In this document: positions 1-9,480 of the stretch, piece after piece
Position numbering within the stretch: position 1 is the first letter of the stretch
Layout: the number at the start of each line of letters is the position of its first letter
NCBI RefSeq assembly: GCF_023910625.1
Contig: NZ_JAAVVW010000003.1
Location: forward strand, 2,294,001 to 2,358,000
DNA: 64,000 nucleotides
Origin: Limnohabitans sp.
GTDB lineage: Bacteria > Pseudomonadota > Gammaproteobacteria > Burkholderiales > Burkholderiaceae_C
Reading direction: 5' to 3'
The notes under the pieces: generated by a model
The model's input: only the letters and a program-made list of their open reading frames with translations
Databases searched by the model: none
Told to the model about the DNA's origin: nothing
Position numbers and translations under genes: made by a program

Positions 1-24
1 CATCCAGACCACAGGAGCAGGGCA

Positions 25-999
25 ATGGTTTTGAACACGATGAGCTACAGCCAGGCCGCCGTGCTGGCCGTGCAGCGCGAAATGGAAGCCGACGAGCGCG
101 TGGTGGTGATGGGTGAAGACGTGGGGCGGGGCGGTATCTTTGGCCAGTACAAAGGCTTGCAACAGACCTTTGGCACGCACCGCATCATCGACACCCCCAT
201 CAGCGAAGCGGCCATCATGGGCGGCGGCGTGGGCATGGCGCTGGCGGGCATGCGCCCGGTGGTGGAGATGCGCGTGGTCGACTTTACCCTTTGCGGCATG
301 GACGAAATCATCAACCAGGCCGCCAAGAACCGATACATGTTTGGCGGCCAGGGCCGTGTGCCTTTGGTGGCCCGCATGCCCATTGGCATCTGGGACGCTT
401 CGGCGGCGCAGCATTCGCAGTCGCTTGAAGCCTGGTTTGCCCACATCCCCGGCTTGGTGGTCGTGTGTCCGGGCTCGGTGCAAGACAACTATTCTTTGCT
501 GCGCGCGGCCATGCAGTGCGGTGACCCTGTGGTCTACATGGAGCACAAGACCCTGTGGGGCTTGGAAGGGCCAGTGGACGAAAGCGTGCAAGTGCCACTG
601 GGCCAGGCCGCTGTCTTGCGTGCGGGTGATCGTTTGACGATGGTCAGCTGGAGTCGCCAGATGCAGGTGTGCCAAGTGGCTTGCGATCAATTGGCGGCTT
701 TGGGTATTCAGGTCGAGCTGATTGATTTGCGCACCCTGTGGCCTTGGGATCGGGACACGGTGCTCAAGTCTGCGGCCAAAACAGGCCATCTGCTGGTGGT
801 GCACGAAGCGATTCAGGCCGCAGGCTTTGGCGCTGAAATCGCCGCCACCGTGGCCGAAACCTTGGGCGTGCGCGTCAAGCGCTTGGGCGCGCCGCGCATC
901 CCGGTGGGTTACGCCCCTGTTCTGGAAGCGGTGGCCCGCGTGTCGGCTGAGCAGATCGTAGCGGCAGCGCAGAACTGCCTGAAGCCCGTCACTCAGTGA
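25..999 (+). CDS. 2-oxo acid dehydrogenase E1 component, beta subunit
   Basis: Predicted beta subunit of a thiamine-diphosphate-dependent E1 enzyme (pyruvate/acetoin/branched-chain type), which decarboxylates a 2-oxo acid and passes the acyl group to a lipoyl E2. The 324 aa length is normal for the family. The N-terminal transketolase-like domain covers about residues 5-180, with EDVG at 31-34 and an AQHSQSLEAW stretch near 133-142; the C-terminal transketolase domain covers about 195-320. The ATG at 25 follows an AGGAG-like ribosome site. The alpha subunit is probably just upstream, outside the window. No E2 or E3 gene follows; the next genes are a TRAP transporter. Substrate cannot be decided from sequence alone. 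Confidence 0.85.
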   Translation: MVLNTMSYSQAAVLAVQREMEADERVVVMGEDVGRGGIFGQYKGLQQTFGTHRIIDTPISEAAIMGGGVGMALAGMRPVVEMRVVDFTLCGMDEIINQAAKNRYMFGGQGRVPLVARMPIGIWDASAAQHSQSLEAWFAHIPGLVVVCPGSVQDNYSLLRAAMQCGDPVVYMEHKTLWGLEGPVDESVQVPLGQAAVLRAGDRLTMVSWSRQMQVCQVACDQLAALGIQVELIDLRTLWPWDRDTVLKSAAKTGHLLVVHEAIQAAGFGAEIAATVAETLGVRVKRLGAPRIPVGYAPVLEAVARVSAEQIVAAAQNCLKPVTQ

Positions 1000-1020
1000 G
1001 GATGTTGCCCCATGCGATCT

Positions 1021-1048
1021 GCTTGCACCTGCACTTTGCGGGCTTTTT
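1021..1048 (+). terminator. Possible intrinsic terminator after the E1 beta gene
   Basis: GCTTGC and GCGGGC can pair (with two G-U pairs) around an 11-base loop and are followed at once by TTTTT. The position, about 20 bases after the stop, fits a terminator. The stem is short, so this is tentative. Confidence 0.4.
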
Positions 1049-1151
1049 CATGGGGTAATCCCTGTGTCCCCGGGGCGCTTTGGGGCCTGATCGGGCGGCA
1101 TGTGGCCAATAACGCCATGGTAAAGTGAATTTGAAATTTGGCTTGAGACCT

Positions 1152-1670
1152 ATGACCCATTTGCACGAGCAGGCCCCCGCCGAAGTGGCCGCTGCTGAAT
1201 CCGATGAAGAAACCGCCGTTCCTCTGAAAATCGAAGACTGGCTCACGGTGATCGTGATGGCTCTGCTCTCGCTCATCACCTTTGCCAATGTGCTGGTGCG
1301 CTATTTCACCGACCAGTCCTTTGCCTGGACGGAAGAGTTTTCGGTGTTTTTGATGATCGTGCTGGCGCTGGTGGCGGGCTCGGCCTCGGTGGCCCGCAAC
1401 CGGCAAATCCGCATTGAATACTTTGCCGACAGCGGTTCAGAAAAACGCCAGCGGGCGTTGGCCCGCTTTGGTGCGCTGATGGTGTTTGTGCTGTTTGCGC
1501 TGATCGCGGTGCTCAGCGTGCGCGTGGTCTGGGACGATTTCCGCTTTGGCGAGACCTCACCGGGCATTGGCGTGCCGCAGTGGTGGTACACCATCTGGTT
1601 GCCGGTTTTGTCGGTGGCCATTGCCGGGCGTGCTTTGGGCTTGTTCATACGCCGGGGGCGTCAGCCATGA
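1152..1670 (+). CDS. TRAP transporter small permease (DctQ family)
   Basis: Small membrane subunit of a tripartite ATP-independent periplasmic transporter, which uses an ion gradient to import organic acids. The protein is 172 aa from the ATG at 1152; an in-frame GTG lies 27 bases upstream but the ATG fits family length better. Four hydrophobic segments are visible (about residues 30-52, 63-85, 105-128 and 145-165), typical of DctQ. The stop overlaps the start of the large permease gene (ATGA), so the two subunits are probably translationally coupled. Substrate unknown. Confidence 0.88.
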   Translation: MTHLHEQAPAEVAAAESDEETAVPLKIEDWLTVIVMALLSLITFANVLVRYFTDQSFAWTEEFSVFLMIVLALVAGSASVARNRQIRIEYFADSGSEKRQRALARFGALMVFVLFALIAVLSVRVVWDDFRFGETSPGIGVPQWWYTIWLPVLSVAIAGRALGLFIRRGRQP

Positions 1671-2965
1671 TCCCGACCCTCCTGTTTGTGGCCTTTGTGG
1701 TCATGATGCTCATGGGCGTGCCCATTGGCGCGGCTTTGGGTTTGGCCGGTGCTGCTTGCATTGCCTTGGCCAACTCGGACGCGCAGTGGTTTGGCCTGCT
1801 GGCTGTGCCGCAAAACTTTTACGCCGGTCTGGGCAAGTACCCGCTGCTGGCCATTCCCATGTTTGTGCTGGTGGGCTCCATCTTTGACCGCTCGGGTGTG
1901 GCGCTTCGGCTGGTCAATTTTGCTGTGGCCATCGTGGGCCGTGGCCCGGGCATGCTGCCTTTGGTGGCGATTGTGGTGGCCATGTTCCTGGGTGGTATTT
2001 CGGGTTCGGGCCCGGCCAATGCGGCAGCGGTGGGTGCGGTGATGATCGCGGCCATGTCGCGCGCGGGCTATCCGGCACCATTTTCGGCCAGTGTGGTGGG
2101 TGCAGCAGCGGCCACGGACATTTTGATTCCGCCTTCGGTGGCCTTCATCGTGTATTCGGTGCTGGTGCCCGGCGCCTCGGTGCCCGCGCTGTTTGCGGCG
2201 GGCATGATCCCGGGCATTCTGGCGGGCTTGGCCTTGATCGTGCCCACCGTGTGGATGGCCCGCAAGCACAAGATGGGTGCGCTGGAGGCGAGCTTGCCAC
2301 GCCCCGAATTGTGGACAAGCTTTGTGCAAGCCGTTTGGGGCTTGGCAGCGCCGGTCTTGATTTTGGGCGGCATGCGGGCCGGTTGGTTCACGCCGACCGA
2401 GGCGGCGGTGGTGGCGGTGTTTTATGGCCTGTTTGTGGGCATGGTGATTTACCGCACGATCAAGGTGCGCGACCTGTTTGTCATCTTGCGCGAATCGGGC
2501 GAGTTGTCGGCGGTGATCTTGCTGGTGGTGTCGCTGGCAGGTATTTTTGCCTTTTCGCTGTCCACGCTGGGGGTGATCGACCCGGTGACGAACGCCATCG
2601 TCAACTCGGGCTTGGGCGAATACGGCGTGCTGGCGCTGCTCATCTTGATGCTCATCACTGTGGGCATGTTCCTTGACGGTGTGTCGATCTTCTTGATCTT
2701 TGTGCCACTCCTGTGGCCTATCGTGCAGTACTACAAATGGGACCCGGTCTGGTTTGGTGTGATCCTCACGCTCAAAGTGGCGCTGGGTCAGTTCACGCCG
2801 CCGCTGGCCGTGAACCTGATGGTGTCTTGTCGCATCGCCGGGGTGCGCATGGAAGAAACCGTGCGCTGGGTCGGCTGGATGCTGTTTTCGATGTTCCTGG
2901 TCATGCTGGCGGTGATCGCTTGGCCCGAGCTGGCCCTGTGGCTGCCGCGTTATTTGGGTTATTGA
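1667..2965 (+). CDS. TRAP transporter large permease (DctM family)
   Basis: Large permease subunit of the TRAP transporter, 432 aa with about 12 hydrophobic helices. It starts at the ATG that overlaps the DctQ stop; a longer reading from 1580 would overlap DctQ by 90 bases and is unlikely. The family signature GGISGSGPANAAAVG is near residues 110-125, and a GQFTPP motif lies near the C-terminus. It lies between the small permease and the periplasmic binding protein, giving a complete three-gene Q-M-P operon. Confidence 0.92.
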   Translation: MIPTLLFVAFVVMMLMGVPIGAALGLAGAACIALANSDAQWFGLLAVPQNFYAGLGKYPLLAIPMFVLVGSIFDRSGVALRLVNFAVAIVGRGPGMLPLVAIVVAMFLGGISGSGPANAAAVGAVMIAAMSRAGYPAPFSASVVGAAAATDILIPPSVAFIVYSVLVPGASVPALFAAGMIPGILAGLALIVPTVWMARKHKMGALEASLPRPELWTSFVQAVWGLAAPVLILGGMRAGWFTPTEAAVVAVFYGLFVGMVIYRTIKVRDLFVILRESGELSAVILLVVSLAGIFAFSLSTLGVIDPVTNAIVNSGLGEYGVLALLILMLITVGMFLDGVSIFLIFVPLLWPIVQYYKWDPVWFGVILTLKVALGQFTPPLAVNLMVSCRIAGVRMEETVRWVGWMLFSMFLVMLAVIAWPELALWLPRYLGY

Positions 2966-2993
2966 TGTTCATTTTTTCAACAAGGAGAGAACC

Positions 2994-4028
2994 ATGAAAC
3001 TTCGTCGTCATTTGCTCAGCCTGCTGGCTGTGGCCGCTGGCTTGGGTGCCTTCACCGCTCCGGTGGTGGCTGCTGAATACAAAGCCGAGTACCGCATGTC
3101 GCTGGTGTTGGGACCTCCCACACCTTGGGGCCAGGCTGGCAAGATGTGGGCCGACACGGTCAGGGAGCGCACCCAGGGTCGCATCAACATCAAGCTCTAC
3201 CCCGGCGTGTCGCTGATCCAGGGTGACCAGACCCGCGAATTCAGTGCATTGCGCCAGGGCGTGATCGACATGGCCGTGGGCTCGACCATCAACTGGTCGC
3301 CTCAGGTCAAAGAACTGAACCTGTTTTCGCTGCCATTTTTGATGCCCGACTACGCGGCCATTGACGCGTTGACGCAAGGCAGCGTGGGCCAGAAGATTTT
3401 CCAGACCCTGGACAAGTCGGGCGTGGTGCCTTTGGCTTGGGGTGAAAACGGCTTCCGTGAACTCACCAACTCCAAGCGCCCCATCAAGTCGCCAGCCGAT
3501 TTGAAAGGCATGAAAATCCGTGTGGTGGGCTCGCCCATTTACTCGGACATGTTCTCGGCCATGGGGGCCAACCCCACGCAAATGAGCTGGGCCGATGCGC
3601 AGCCTGCGCTGTCCAGCGGCGCCGTGGACGGTCAGGAAAATCCGCTGTTCTTGTTCACCGTGCTGAAAATGCACACCGTGGGTCAGAAATTCGTGACCAC
3701 TTGGGGCTATGTGGCAGACCCGCTGATCTTTGTGGTCAACAAGGACATCTGGGCGTCGTGGACACCCGCTGACCAGGCCATCGTGCGCCAGGCCGCTGTG
3801 GACGCAGGCAAAGCCGAAATCGCCATTGCCCGTAAAGGCTTGGTTGAAGCCGACAAGCCAGTCCTCAAGGACATCGCCGCCATGGGCGTGACGGTGACAT
3901 CGCTCACCGCCGACGAGCGCGATGCCTTCGTCAAAATCACCCGCCCGGTGTACGAGAAGTGGAAAAACACCGTGGGCCCTGCCCTGGTGAAAGAAGCCGA
4001 AGCCGCTGTTGCTGCACGCAAGAAGTGA
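2994..4028 (+). CDS. TRAP transporter substrate-binding protein (DctP family)
   Basis: Periplasmic solute receptor of the same TRAP system, 344 aa. A Sec signal peptide covers about residues 1-27 (MKLRR, hydrophobic core, then VVAA), followed by a DctP-type binding fold. The conserved arginine that usually contacts a substrate carboxylate is plausibly in GMKIRVVGSP. The gene follows dctM after 28 bases with a clear AAGGAGA ribosome site. The substrate is probably a carboxylate, but the sequence does not say which; the neighbouring 2-oxo acid dehydrogenase subunit gives only a weak hint. Confidence 0.9.
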   Translation: MKLRRHLLSLLAVAAGLGAFTAPVVAAEYKAEYRMSLVLGPPTPWGQAGKMWADTVRERTQGRINIKLYPGVSLIQGDQTREFSALRQGVIDMAVGSTINWSPQVKELNLFSLPFLMPDYAAIDALTQGSVGQKIFQTLDKSGVVPLAWGENGFRELTNSKRPIKSPADLKGMKIRVVGSPIYSDMFSAMGANPTQMSWADAQPALSSGAVDGQENPLFLFTVLKMHTVGQKFVTTWGYVADPLIFVVNKDIWASWTPADQAIVRQAAVDAGKAEIAIARKGLVEADKPVLKDIAAMGVTVTSLTADERDAFVKITRPVYEKWKNTVGPALVKEAEAAVAARKK

Positions 4029-4036
4029 TGTCTGAC

Positions 4037-4062
4037 GTGGCCAGCCAAGCGCTGCTGGCCAC
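4037..4062 (+). terminator. Hairpin after the TRAP operon
   Basis: A perfect 9-bp stem (GTGGCCAGC / GCTGGCCAC) with an 8-base loop lies 9 bases after the dctP stop. No T-run follows, so it may stabilise the mRNA end or act in a factor-dependent terminator. Confidence 0.45.
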
Positions 4063-4179
4063 ATGCGCACCTTCAGGTGGCCGGCATCCTCAGAGTGCGT
4101 TGGCCCCTCCCCGTGATCCTGTGGCCTTCTTGCTGCGAACGAGACACGGGATGGCATCTGCTGGCGCCACAATCTATGC

Positions 4180-5103
4180 ATGCTTCATCAGACTCACCTA
4201 CACCGTCATGACCGACGTGCCTTGCTCGTAGCGCTCGTATTGGTGGTTATCTGGGGGGGCAACTTCACCCTGCAAAAGTACCTTCTTGAGCTGCTCACGC
4301 CGGGGGGCTTTTTGTGGGCGCGCTACCTGATCATGCCTGTGTGTGCGTTGTTGATGCTGCGCTGGCGCTTTGGCCATTGGCTGCCCCCTTTGCCCCGCAA
4401 GGACTTGATGCACATGGTTTGGCTGGGCTTCATTGGTCATTCCTTGCATGTGGGTTTGGTCACTTATGGCGTGCACTGGTCCACGGCGTTTTCCAGTTCG
4501 GTGATTTTGGCCTGCGGACCGATTTTGACCTTGTTGATCCTGCGGTATCAGGGCCTTGAGCGGCTGACTGCGGCGCAAATGTCCGGTGTGGCCTTGGCTT
4601 TTGGCGGGGTGTTGATGTTCTTGTCCGACAAGTTGCTGGGCGGCCATTGGCGGGCCGGTGGGGGAGATTTGATTTTGCTGCTTGCCGCGAGCCTGTTTTC
4701 CTATTACACCGTGGCCGTCAAGCCCTTGATGGAGCGACATGGTCCGGTGTTGACCATGGGCTATGCCACCTTGTTGGGGGGCTTGCCGGTGTTGCTGCTG
4801 TCGGTGCCAGCTGGACTGGATGCAAATTGGTCGGCTTTGGGTTTTTGGGCCTGGGTGGGCTTGTTTTGGTCCATTTTGGTTTCGGCTTTCATTGGCTGGT
4901 TGGCCTGGGGCTGGATCAACAACGTGCGTGGGGTGGCCCGCACTGCGCCCTTGATGTATTTGATGCCCCCCGTAGCGGGCCTGTTTGCTTGGGCGCTGTC
5001 GGGGGAGCACTACTCCTGGATCAAGCTCGCCGGAGCGGGTGTCACTCTGCTGGGCGTGGCGATGGCGCAGTACGCTGGGCAAATCAAGTGGCGCTTGCGC
5101 TGA
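4180..5103 (+). CDS. EamA/DMT-family transporter
   Basis: Ten-helix drug/metabolite transporter superfamily permease, 307 aa, with two EamA repeats (about residues 12-140 and 155-298). Family landmarks include VIWGGNFTLQK near the first helix. Such proteins typically export amino acids or other metabolites across the inner membrane; the substrate cannot be read from the sequence. The ATG at 4180 gives an N-terminus rich in His and polar residues (MLHQTHLHRHDRR), slightly longer than usual. It stands alone between the TRAP operon and a convergent TSUP gene. Confidence 0.85.
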   Translation: MLHQTHLHRHDRRALLVALVLVVIWGGNFTLQKYLLELLTPGGFLWARYLIMPVCALLMLRWRFGHWLPPLPRKDLMHMVWLGFIGHSLHVGLVTYGVHWSTAFSSSVILACGPILTLLILRYQGLERLTAAQMSGVALAFGGVLMFLSDKLLGGHWRAGGGDLILLLAASLFSYYTVAVKPLMERHGPVLTMGYATLLGGLPVLLLSVPAGLDANWSALGFWAWVGLFWSILVSAFIGWLAWGWINNVRGVARTAPLMYLMPPVAGLFAWALSGEHYSWIKLAGAGVTLLGVAMAQYAGQIKWRLR

Positions 5104-5154
5104 AGCGATGGGCCAGCCGAGCACTCGCCGGCTTGTGGCTCCTGCGATCTGTTG

Positions 5155-5916
5155 TCAGGCCCTGAACCAGGTGTCGTAAGCGGTTTTGCAAATCAAGGCC
5201 AGCACCACCAGGATGAACACTTGCCGCACAAAGCCCGCACCGTGTTTCAGCGCCAGCCGGGTGCCGATCAGGCTGCCGATGATGTTAGACACCGCCATGA
5301 CCAGCGCCAGGTGCCACCATACATGGCCCTGGATGGCAAACAGCATGAGCGCAGAAAAGTTGGTGGCCACATTGATCAGCTTGGCCGAAGCCGAGGCGTT
5401 CAAAAAGTCGTAGCCCATCAGCCGTACATAGGCAAATACCAAGAAGCTGCCCGTGCCAGGACCGAAAAATCCGTCGTAAAAGCCGATCGTCAATCCGATG
5501 GCGGCACCCACCCAGGCCTCTTGTGCCCCGCTATAGCGTGGCGCGTGGTTGCGGCCCATGTCTTTTTTGGCCAGGGTGTAGATCAGCAACACGGCCAACA
5601 TCACCGGTAAGGCTTTGCGAAACAGTGCGGGGTCGACCTGTGTGACCACCCAGGCCCCGATCAAGGAGCCCAACAGACCCGCCCCAGCCGCAGGCAGCAA
5701 GGCGCGCCAGGGCATGACCACTTTGCGGCTGTACTGCACCGTGGCAAAAGCGGTGCCCCAGATGGAGGCGCTTTTGTTGGTGCCAAACAAAGTGGCGGGG
5801 GCTGCCCCCGGAAAGGTGGCAAACAAGACGGGAAGCAAAATCAGACCGCCGCCGCCCACGATGGAGTCCACCAGTCCGGCCAACAATGAGGCCAGCGTGA
5901 CAATCAATAATTCCAT
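5155..5916 (-). CDS. TSUP family (TauE/SafE) membrane permease
   Basis: Sulfite exporter TauE/SafE-type membrane protein, 253 aa, with about eight hydrophobic helices. The N-terminus carries the family hallmark LAGLVDSIVGGGGLI, and a second repeat contains GFYDGFFGPGTG. Members move sulfite, sulfoacetate or other small organosulfur or carboxylate compounds; the substrate here is unknown. It is convergent with the EamA gene, with 51 bases between the stops. Confidence 0.87.
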   Translation of the reverse strand: MELLIVTLASLLAGLVDSIVGGGGLILLPVLFATFPGAAPATLFGTNKSASIWGTAFATVQYSRKVVMPWRALLPAAGAGLLGSLIGAWVVTQVDPALFRKALPVMLAVLLIYTLAKKDMGRNHAPRYSGAQEAWVGAAIGLTIGFYDGFFGPGTGSFLVFAYVRLMGYDFLNASASAKLINVATNFSALMLFAIQGHVWWHLALVMAVSNIIGSLIGTRLALKHGAGFVRQVFILVVLALICKTAYDTWFRA

Positions 5917-5976
5917 ACAAAGTATTGTGTCACTGCTAGGGCGGCTGAACTGTCGCGCAGTCGCAAGTTGACGGGT

Positions 5977-6005
5977 AAAAAAAAGCGCCGCAGAGGCGAC
6001 GCTTT
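5977..6005 (-). terminator. Intrinsic terminator, minus strand
   Basis: Read on the minus strand: stem AAAGCG-x-CGC / GCG-x-CGCTTT with a 4-base loop and one internal mismatch, then eight T. It lies about 190 bases beyond the stop of the GMC oxidoreductase gene and upstream of the TSUP gene. It may end the GMC transcript or a separate small RNA in the 6006-6195 gap. Confidence 0.75.
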
Positions 6006-6195
6006 GAAAGATACACCTCGTTTGGGTGTTGGGTGATGTTCGAATTCTTCGGGTTTCGAGTTGTCTCCTCAGCCCTCAGGATGCAAAGACTGCATTGCAT
6101 CGAGTTCATGGACTGTAATGGGTGATGCCCCTGTTTATTCTCAGGGGTTTCCCGACCGGGGGAAATCCCTGCCCGTGGGCAGCTGCAATCGGTGT

Positions 6196-7851
6196 TCAGG
6201 CCTCGCGAGCTGCGTCGCTCAAGATCAATCGAGCCGCTTTTTCTGCAACCATCAGGGTAGGGCTGTTGGTGTTGCCACTGGTGATGGTGGGCATGACACC
6301 GGCGTCGACCACGCGCAAGCCGGCCACGCCGCGCACTTGCAAGCGCGCATTCACCACCGCCATCGGGTCGTCGTCGCGCCCCATGCGGGTGGTGCCCACC
6401 GGGTGAAAGATGGTGCTGGCAATGTCGCCGGCCAGTTTGGCCAGCTCTTCGTCGCTTTGGTACTGCACGCCGGGTTTGAACTCTTCGGGCGCAAAAGCCC
6501 TCATCGCGTCTTGCGCCATGATGCGGCGCGTCACGCGCAGGCTGTCAGCGGCCACCTTGCGGTCTTCGGCGGTGGCCAGGTAATTGGGCGCGATGGCGGG
6601 GGCGTCTTCAAAGTGGGGTGTCTTGATCTGCACTGTGCCCCGACTGGTGGGGTTGAGGTTGCACACGCTGGCCGTGATGGCCGGGAAGCTGTGCAGCGGC
6701 CCACCAAACGCGTCCAGACTCAGGGGCTGTACGTGGTATTGGATGTTGGGCCAGGCCCGGCCCGGATCGCTGCGGGTGAAGGCCCCCAGCTGGCTGGGTG
6801 CCATGCTCATGGGGCCGGTGCGCTTGAAGGCGTATTCCAGGCCGATCATGGCCTTGCCCCACAGGCTGCTGGCCAAGGTGTTCAGGGTCTTGGCGTTTTG
6901 GACCTTGTAGACCGAGCGGATCTGCAAATGGTCTTGCAAGTTGGCCCCCACCCCGGGCAAATCGACCTGCACCGGCACGCCTTTGGACCGCAGCAGATCG
7001 GCCGGGCCAATGCCCGAGAGCTGCAAAATCTGCACCGAGCCGATGCTGCCCGCGCTCAAGATCACCTCGGCCCGGGCACTCACGCTCACGGCTTGTCCCT
7101 GGCGCACCAAGTTCGCGCCCACGCATCGCATGCTGCCATCGGGCCGGGGGGCCAGTTGCAAAGCTTGCACCTGAGTTTCGGTCCAGACCGTCAGATTGGG
7201 GCGCTGCTGGGCGGGACGCAAAAACGCCTTCGAGGCATTCCAGCGCCAGCCGTCTTTTTGGTTCACCTCAAAGTAGCCCACGCCCTCGTTGTTGCCGGTG
7301 TTGAAGTCCGGCGTGGCCGGGATGCCGGCCTGCACCGCGGCTTGGGCAAAGGCGTCCAGCACCTCCCAGCGCAGGCGCTGCTTTTCGATGCGCCATTCGC
7401 CCCCATGGCCGTGCAGCGCGGCAAATTCGGCAGGCGCTGCGGCGTCCAGTTTGTGGTGGTTTTCGTGCGCCTTGAAAGCGGGCAGGCAGTTGCGCCAAAG
7501 CCACTGCTCGTCGCCTGTGATCTGCGCCCAATGGTCGAAGTCACGCGACTGGCCGCGCATGTAAATCATGCCGTTGATGCTGGAACACCCACCCAGCACT
7601 TTGCCACGCGGGTAGCGCAAGCTGCGCCCATTCAGACCCTCGGTCGGTTCGGTCTGGTACAGCCAGTCGGTGCGCGGGTTGCCGATGCAGTACAGGTAAC
7701 CCACCGGAATGTGCACCCAGTGGTAATTGTCCTTTTGGCCCGCCTCCACCAGCAAGACCCGCTTGCTGGGGTCGGCGCTCAGGCGGTTGGCCAGCAAACA
7801 GCCCGCAGTGCCCGCGCCGACGATCATGAAGTCGAAGCTGTTGTTGCTCAT
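6196..7851 (-). CDS. GMC family FAD-dependent oxidoreductase (choline/alcohol dehydrogenase-like)
   Basis: Flavoprotein oxidising an alcohol substrate to an aldehyde, 551 aa, the usual length. The N-terminal dinucleotide fold reads MIVGAGTAGCLLANRLS (about residues 9-25). GMC signature regions GGCSSINGMIYMRGQ (about 84-98) and SGIGPADLL (about 280) are present, and the C-terminal part has TTRMG and DAGVMPTITSGNTNSPT around the expected catalytic His and Asn. Homologues are often annotated as choline dehydrogenase, but here no betaine aldehyde dehydrogenase is adjacent; the upstream same-strand gene is mmsA, suggesting alcohol-to-semialdehyde-to-acyl-CoA catabolism. Confidence 0.88.
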   Translation of the reverse strand: MSNNSFDFMIVGAGTAGCLLANRLSADPSKRVLLVEAGQKDNYHWVHIPVGYLYCIGNPRTDWLYQTEPTEGLNGRSLRYPRGKVLGGCSSINGMIYMRGQSRDFDHWAQITGDEQWLWRNCLPAFKAHENHHKLDAAAPAEFAALHGHGGEWRIEKQRLRWEVLDAFAQAAVQAGIPATPDFNTGNNEGVGYFEVNQKDGWRWNASKAFLRPAQQRPNLTVWTETQVQALQLAPRPDGSMRCVGANLVRQGQAVSVSARAEVILSAGSIGSVQILQLSGIGPADLLRSKGVPVQVDLPGVGANLQDHLQIRSVYKVQNAKTLNTLASSLWGKAMIGLEYAFKRTGPMSMAPSQLGAFTRSDPGRAWPNIQYHVQPLSLDAFGGPLHSFPAITASVCNLNPTSRGTVQIKTPHFEDAPAIAPNYLATAEDRKVAADSLRVTRRIMAQDAMRAFAPEEFKPGVQYQSDEELAKLAGDIASTIFHPVGTTRMGRDDDPMAVVNARLQVRGVAGLRVVDAGVMPTITSGNTNSPTLMVAEKAARLILSDAAREA

Positions 7852-7920
7852 GGTTTTACCCGGTCTCCTGCACAGCCGATTGTGCCTGTGGATTCTTGCA
7901 GGTCGGGGCTCACAAGCGCA

Positions 7921-9432
7921 TCATTTGGCGGTGGGCATCACAAACTCAGCACCCTTGCCGATGCTCTCGGGCCAGCGCTGCATGATGGACTTTTGCTTGG
8001 TGTAAAAACGCACGCCTTCTTCACCATAAGCGTGCATGTCGCCAAACAGCGAACGCTTCCAGCCGCCAAAGCCGTGCCAGGCCATGGGCACGGGAATAGG
8101 CACGTTGATGCCCACCATGCCCACCTGAATGCGGCGCGCAAACTCGCGCGCCACGTTGCCGTCGCGGGTGAAACAGCTCACACCGTTGCCGAACTCGTGG
8201 TCGTTGATGATTTGCACCGCCGTGCCAAAGTCGGGCACGCGCACGCAGGACAAAACGGGGCCGAAGATTTCTTCCTTGTAGATCTTCATGTCGGTGGTCA
8301 CGTGGTCGAACAGCGTGCCGCCCAGCCAGAAGCCGTGGTCACAACCGGCACCGGCTTTCGCGCCGTCAAACTCGCGACCGTCAACCAGCAGCTTGGCGCC
8401 TTCGGTCACACCGGCGTCGATGAAGCCTTTGATGCGCTGACGCGCCGCGTCGGTCACGATGGGGCCCATCTCAGCGGCCAGGTTTTCACCGTTGAGCACT
8501 TGCAGCGCTTGGGTGCGCTCAATCAGCTTGGGCAAAATTTTGCCGGCCACATCGCCCACCAGCACGGCCACCGAAATCGCCATGCAGCGCTCGCCCGCCG
8601 AGCCATAGCCCGCGCCAATCAGCGCGTCCACGGTCTGGTCGATGTCGGCGTCGGGCATGACCACCAGGTGGTTTTTGGCACCGCCCAGGGCTTGCACGCG
8701 CTTGCCGTGGTGCGCACCGGTTTCGTAGATGTAGTTGGCGATCGGGGTGGAGCCGACAAAACTGATGGCCTTCACATCGGGGTGCTCCAGCAACGCGTCC
8801 ACGGCTTCTTTGTCGCCTTGCACCACGTTGAACACGCCGTCGGGCAGACCGGCTTTTTTCAGCAACTCGGCCATGAACAGCGACGCGCTGGGGTCGGTCG
8901 GGCTGGGCTTCAAGATGAAGGTGTTGCCCGCCGCAATCGCCACCGGGAACATCCACATGGGCACCATCACCGGGAAGTTGAACGGCGTGATGCCCGCCAC
9001 CACGCCCAGCGGCTGGCGCAAGGTCCAGTTGTCGATGCCAGTCGACACCTGGTCGGTGAAGTCGCCCTTGAGCAGCTGCGGGATGCCGGTGGCAAATTCC
9101 ACGATGTCGATCCCGCGCGAGACTTCGCCCTGCGCATCGGTGAACACCTTGCCGTGCTCGGCGGTGATCATGTGGGCCAGCTCGTCTTTGTGGGTGTTCA
9201 GCAGTTCGAGGAACTTGAACATCACCCGGGCGCGTCGCAGCGGCGGCGTGTCGGCCCAGGCGGGAAACGCCGCTTGCGCAGCGGCCACGGCCTTGGCGAC
9301 TTCAGCGCTGTTGGCCAAGGCCACGTGGCCGGTCACGCCACCGGTGGCGGGGTTGGTGACGGGCTGGCTGCGGCCCGAAGCGCCTGCGGCGACTTGGCCG
9401 CCGATGTAATGACCGATGCGGGTGATGCTCAT
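7921..9432 (-). CDS. mmsA: CoA-acylating methylmalonate-semialdehyde dehydrogenase
   Basis: Oxidises methylmalonate or malonate semialdehyde to propionyl- or acetyl-CoA (valine, inositol and beta-alanine catabolism). The 503 aa length is typical. The aldehyde dehydrogenase fold includes the NAD region [17 protein letters not shown] and the catalytic cysteine in [14 protein letters not shown] (about residue 285), a context characteristic of MmsA rather than hydrolytic ALDHs. It starts at ATG 9432 after AAGGAGC. It is divergent from the broken lysR gene, its probable regulator, and lies upstream of the GMC oxidoreductase on the same strand. Confidence 0.92.
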   Translation of the reverse strand: MSITRIGHYIGGQVAAGASGRSQPVTNPATGGVTGHVALANSAEVAKAVAAAQAAFPAWADTPPLRRARVMFKFLELLNTHKDELAHMITAEHGKVFTDAQGEVSRGIDIVEFATGIPQLLKGDFTDQVSTGIDNWTLRQPLGVVAGITPFNFPVMVPMWMFPVAIAAGNTFILKPSPTDPSASLFMAELLKKAGLPDGVFNVVQGDKEAVDALLEHPDVKAISFVGSTPIANYIYETGAHHGKRVQALGGAKNHLVVMPDADIDQTVDALIGAGYGSAGERCMAISVAVLVGDVAGKILPKLIERTQALQVLNGENLAAEMGPIVTDAARQRIKGFIDAGVTEGAKLLVDGREFDGAKAGAGCDHGFWLGGTLFDHVTTDMKIYKEEIFGPVLSCVRVPDFGTAVQIINDHEFGNGVSCFTRDGNVAREFARRIQVGMVGINVPIPVPMAWHGFGGWKRSLFGDMHAYGEEGVRFYTKQKSIMQRWPESIGKGAEFVMPTAK

Positions 9433-9480
9433 GGGGTGCTCCTTGTGGCTTGCGCCTGTTGCTCGTGAATGTGTGTCTTG

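Noticed and set aside
2901..4181. Minus-strand open frame of 426 codons
   Set aside because: Antisense to dctP, which has a signal peptide and family motifs; the minus-strand product has none.
6061..9468. Plus-strand open frame of 1135 codons
   Set aside because: It runs antisense to the GMC oxidoreductase and mmsA genes; its His/Gly/Arg-rich product is a by-product of GC-rich codons on the other strand and shows no domain.
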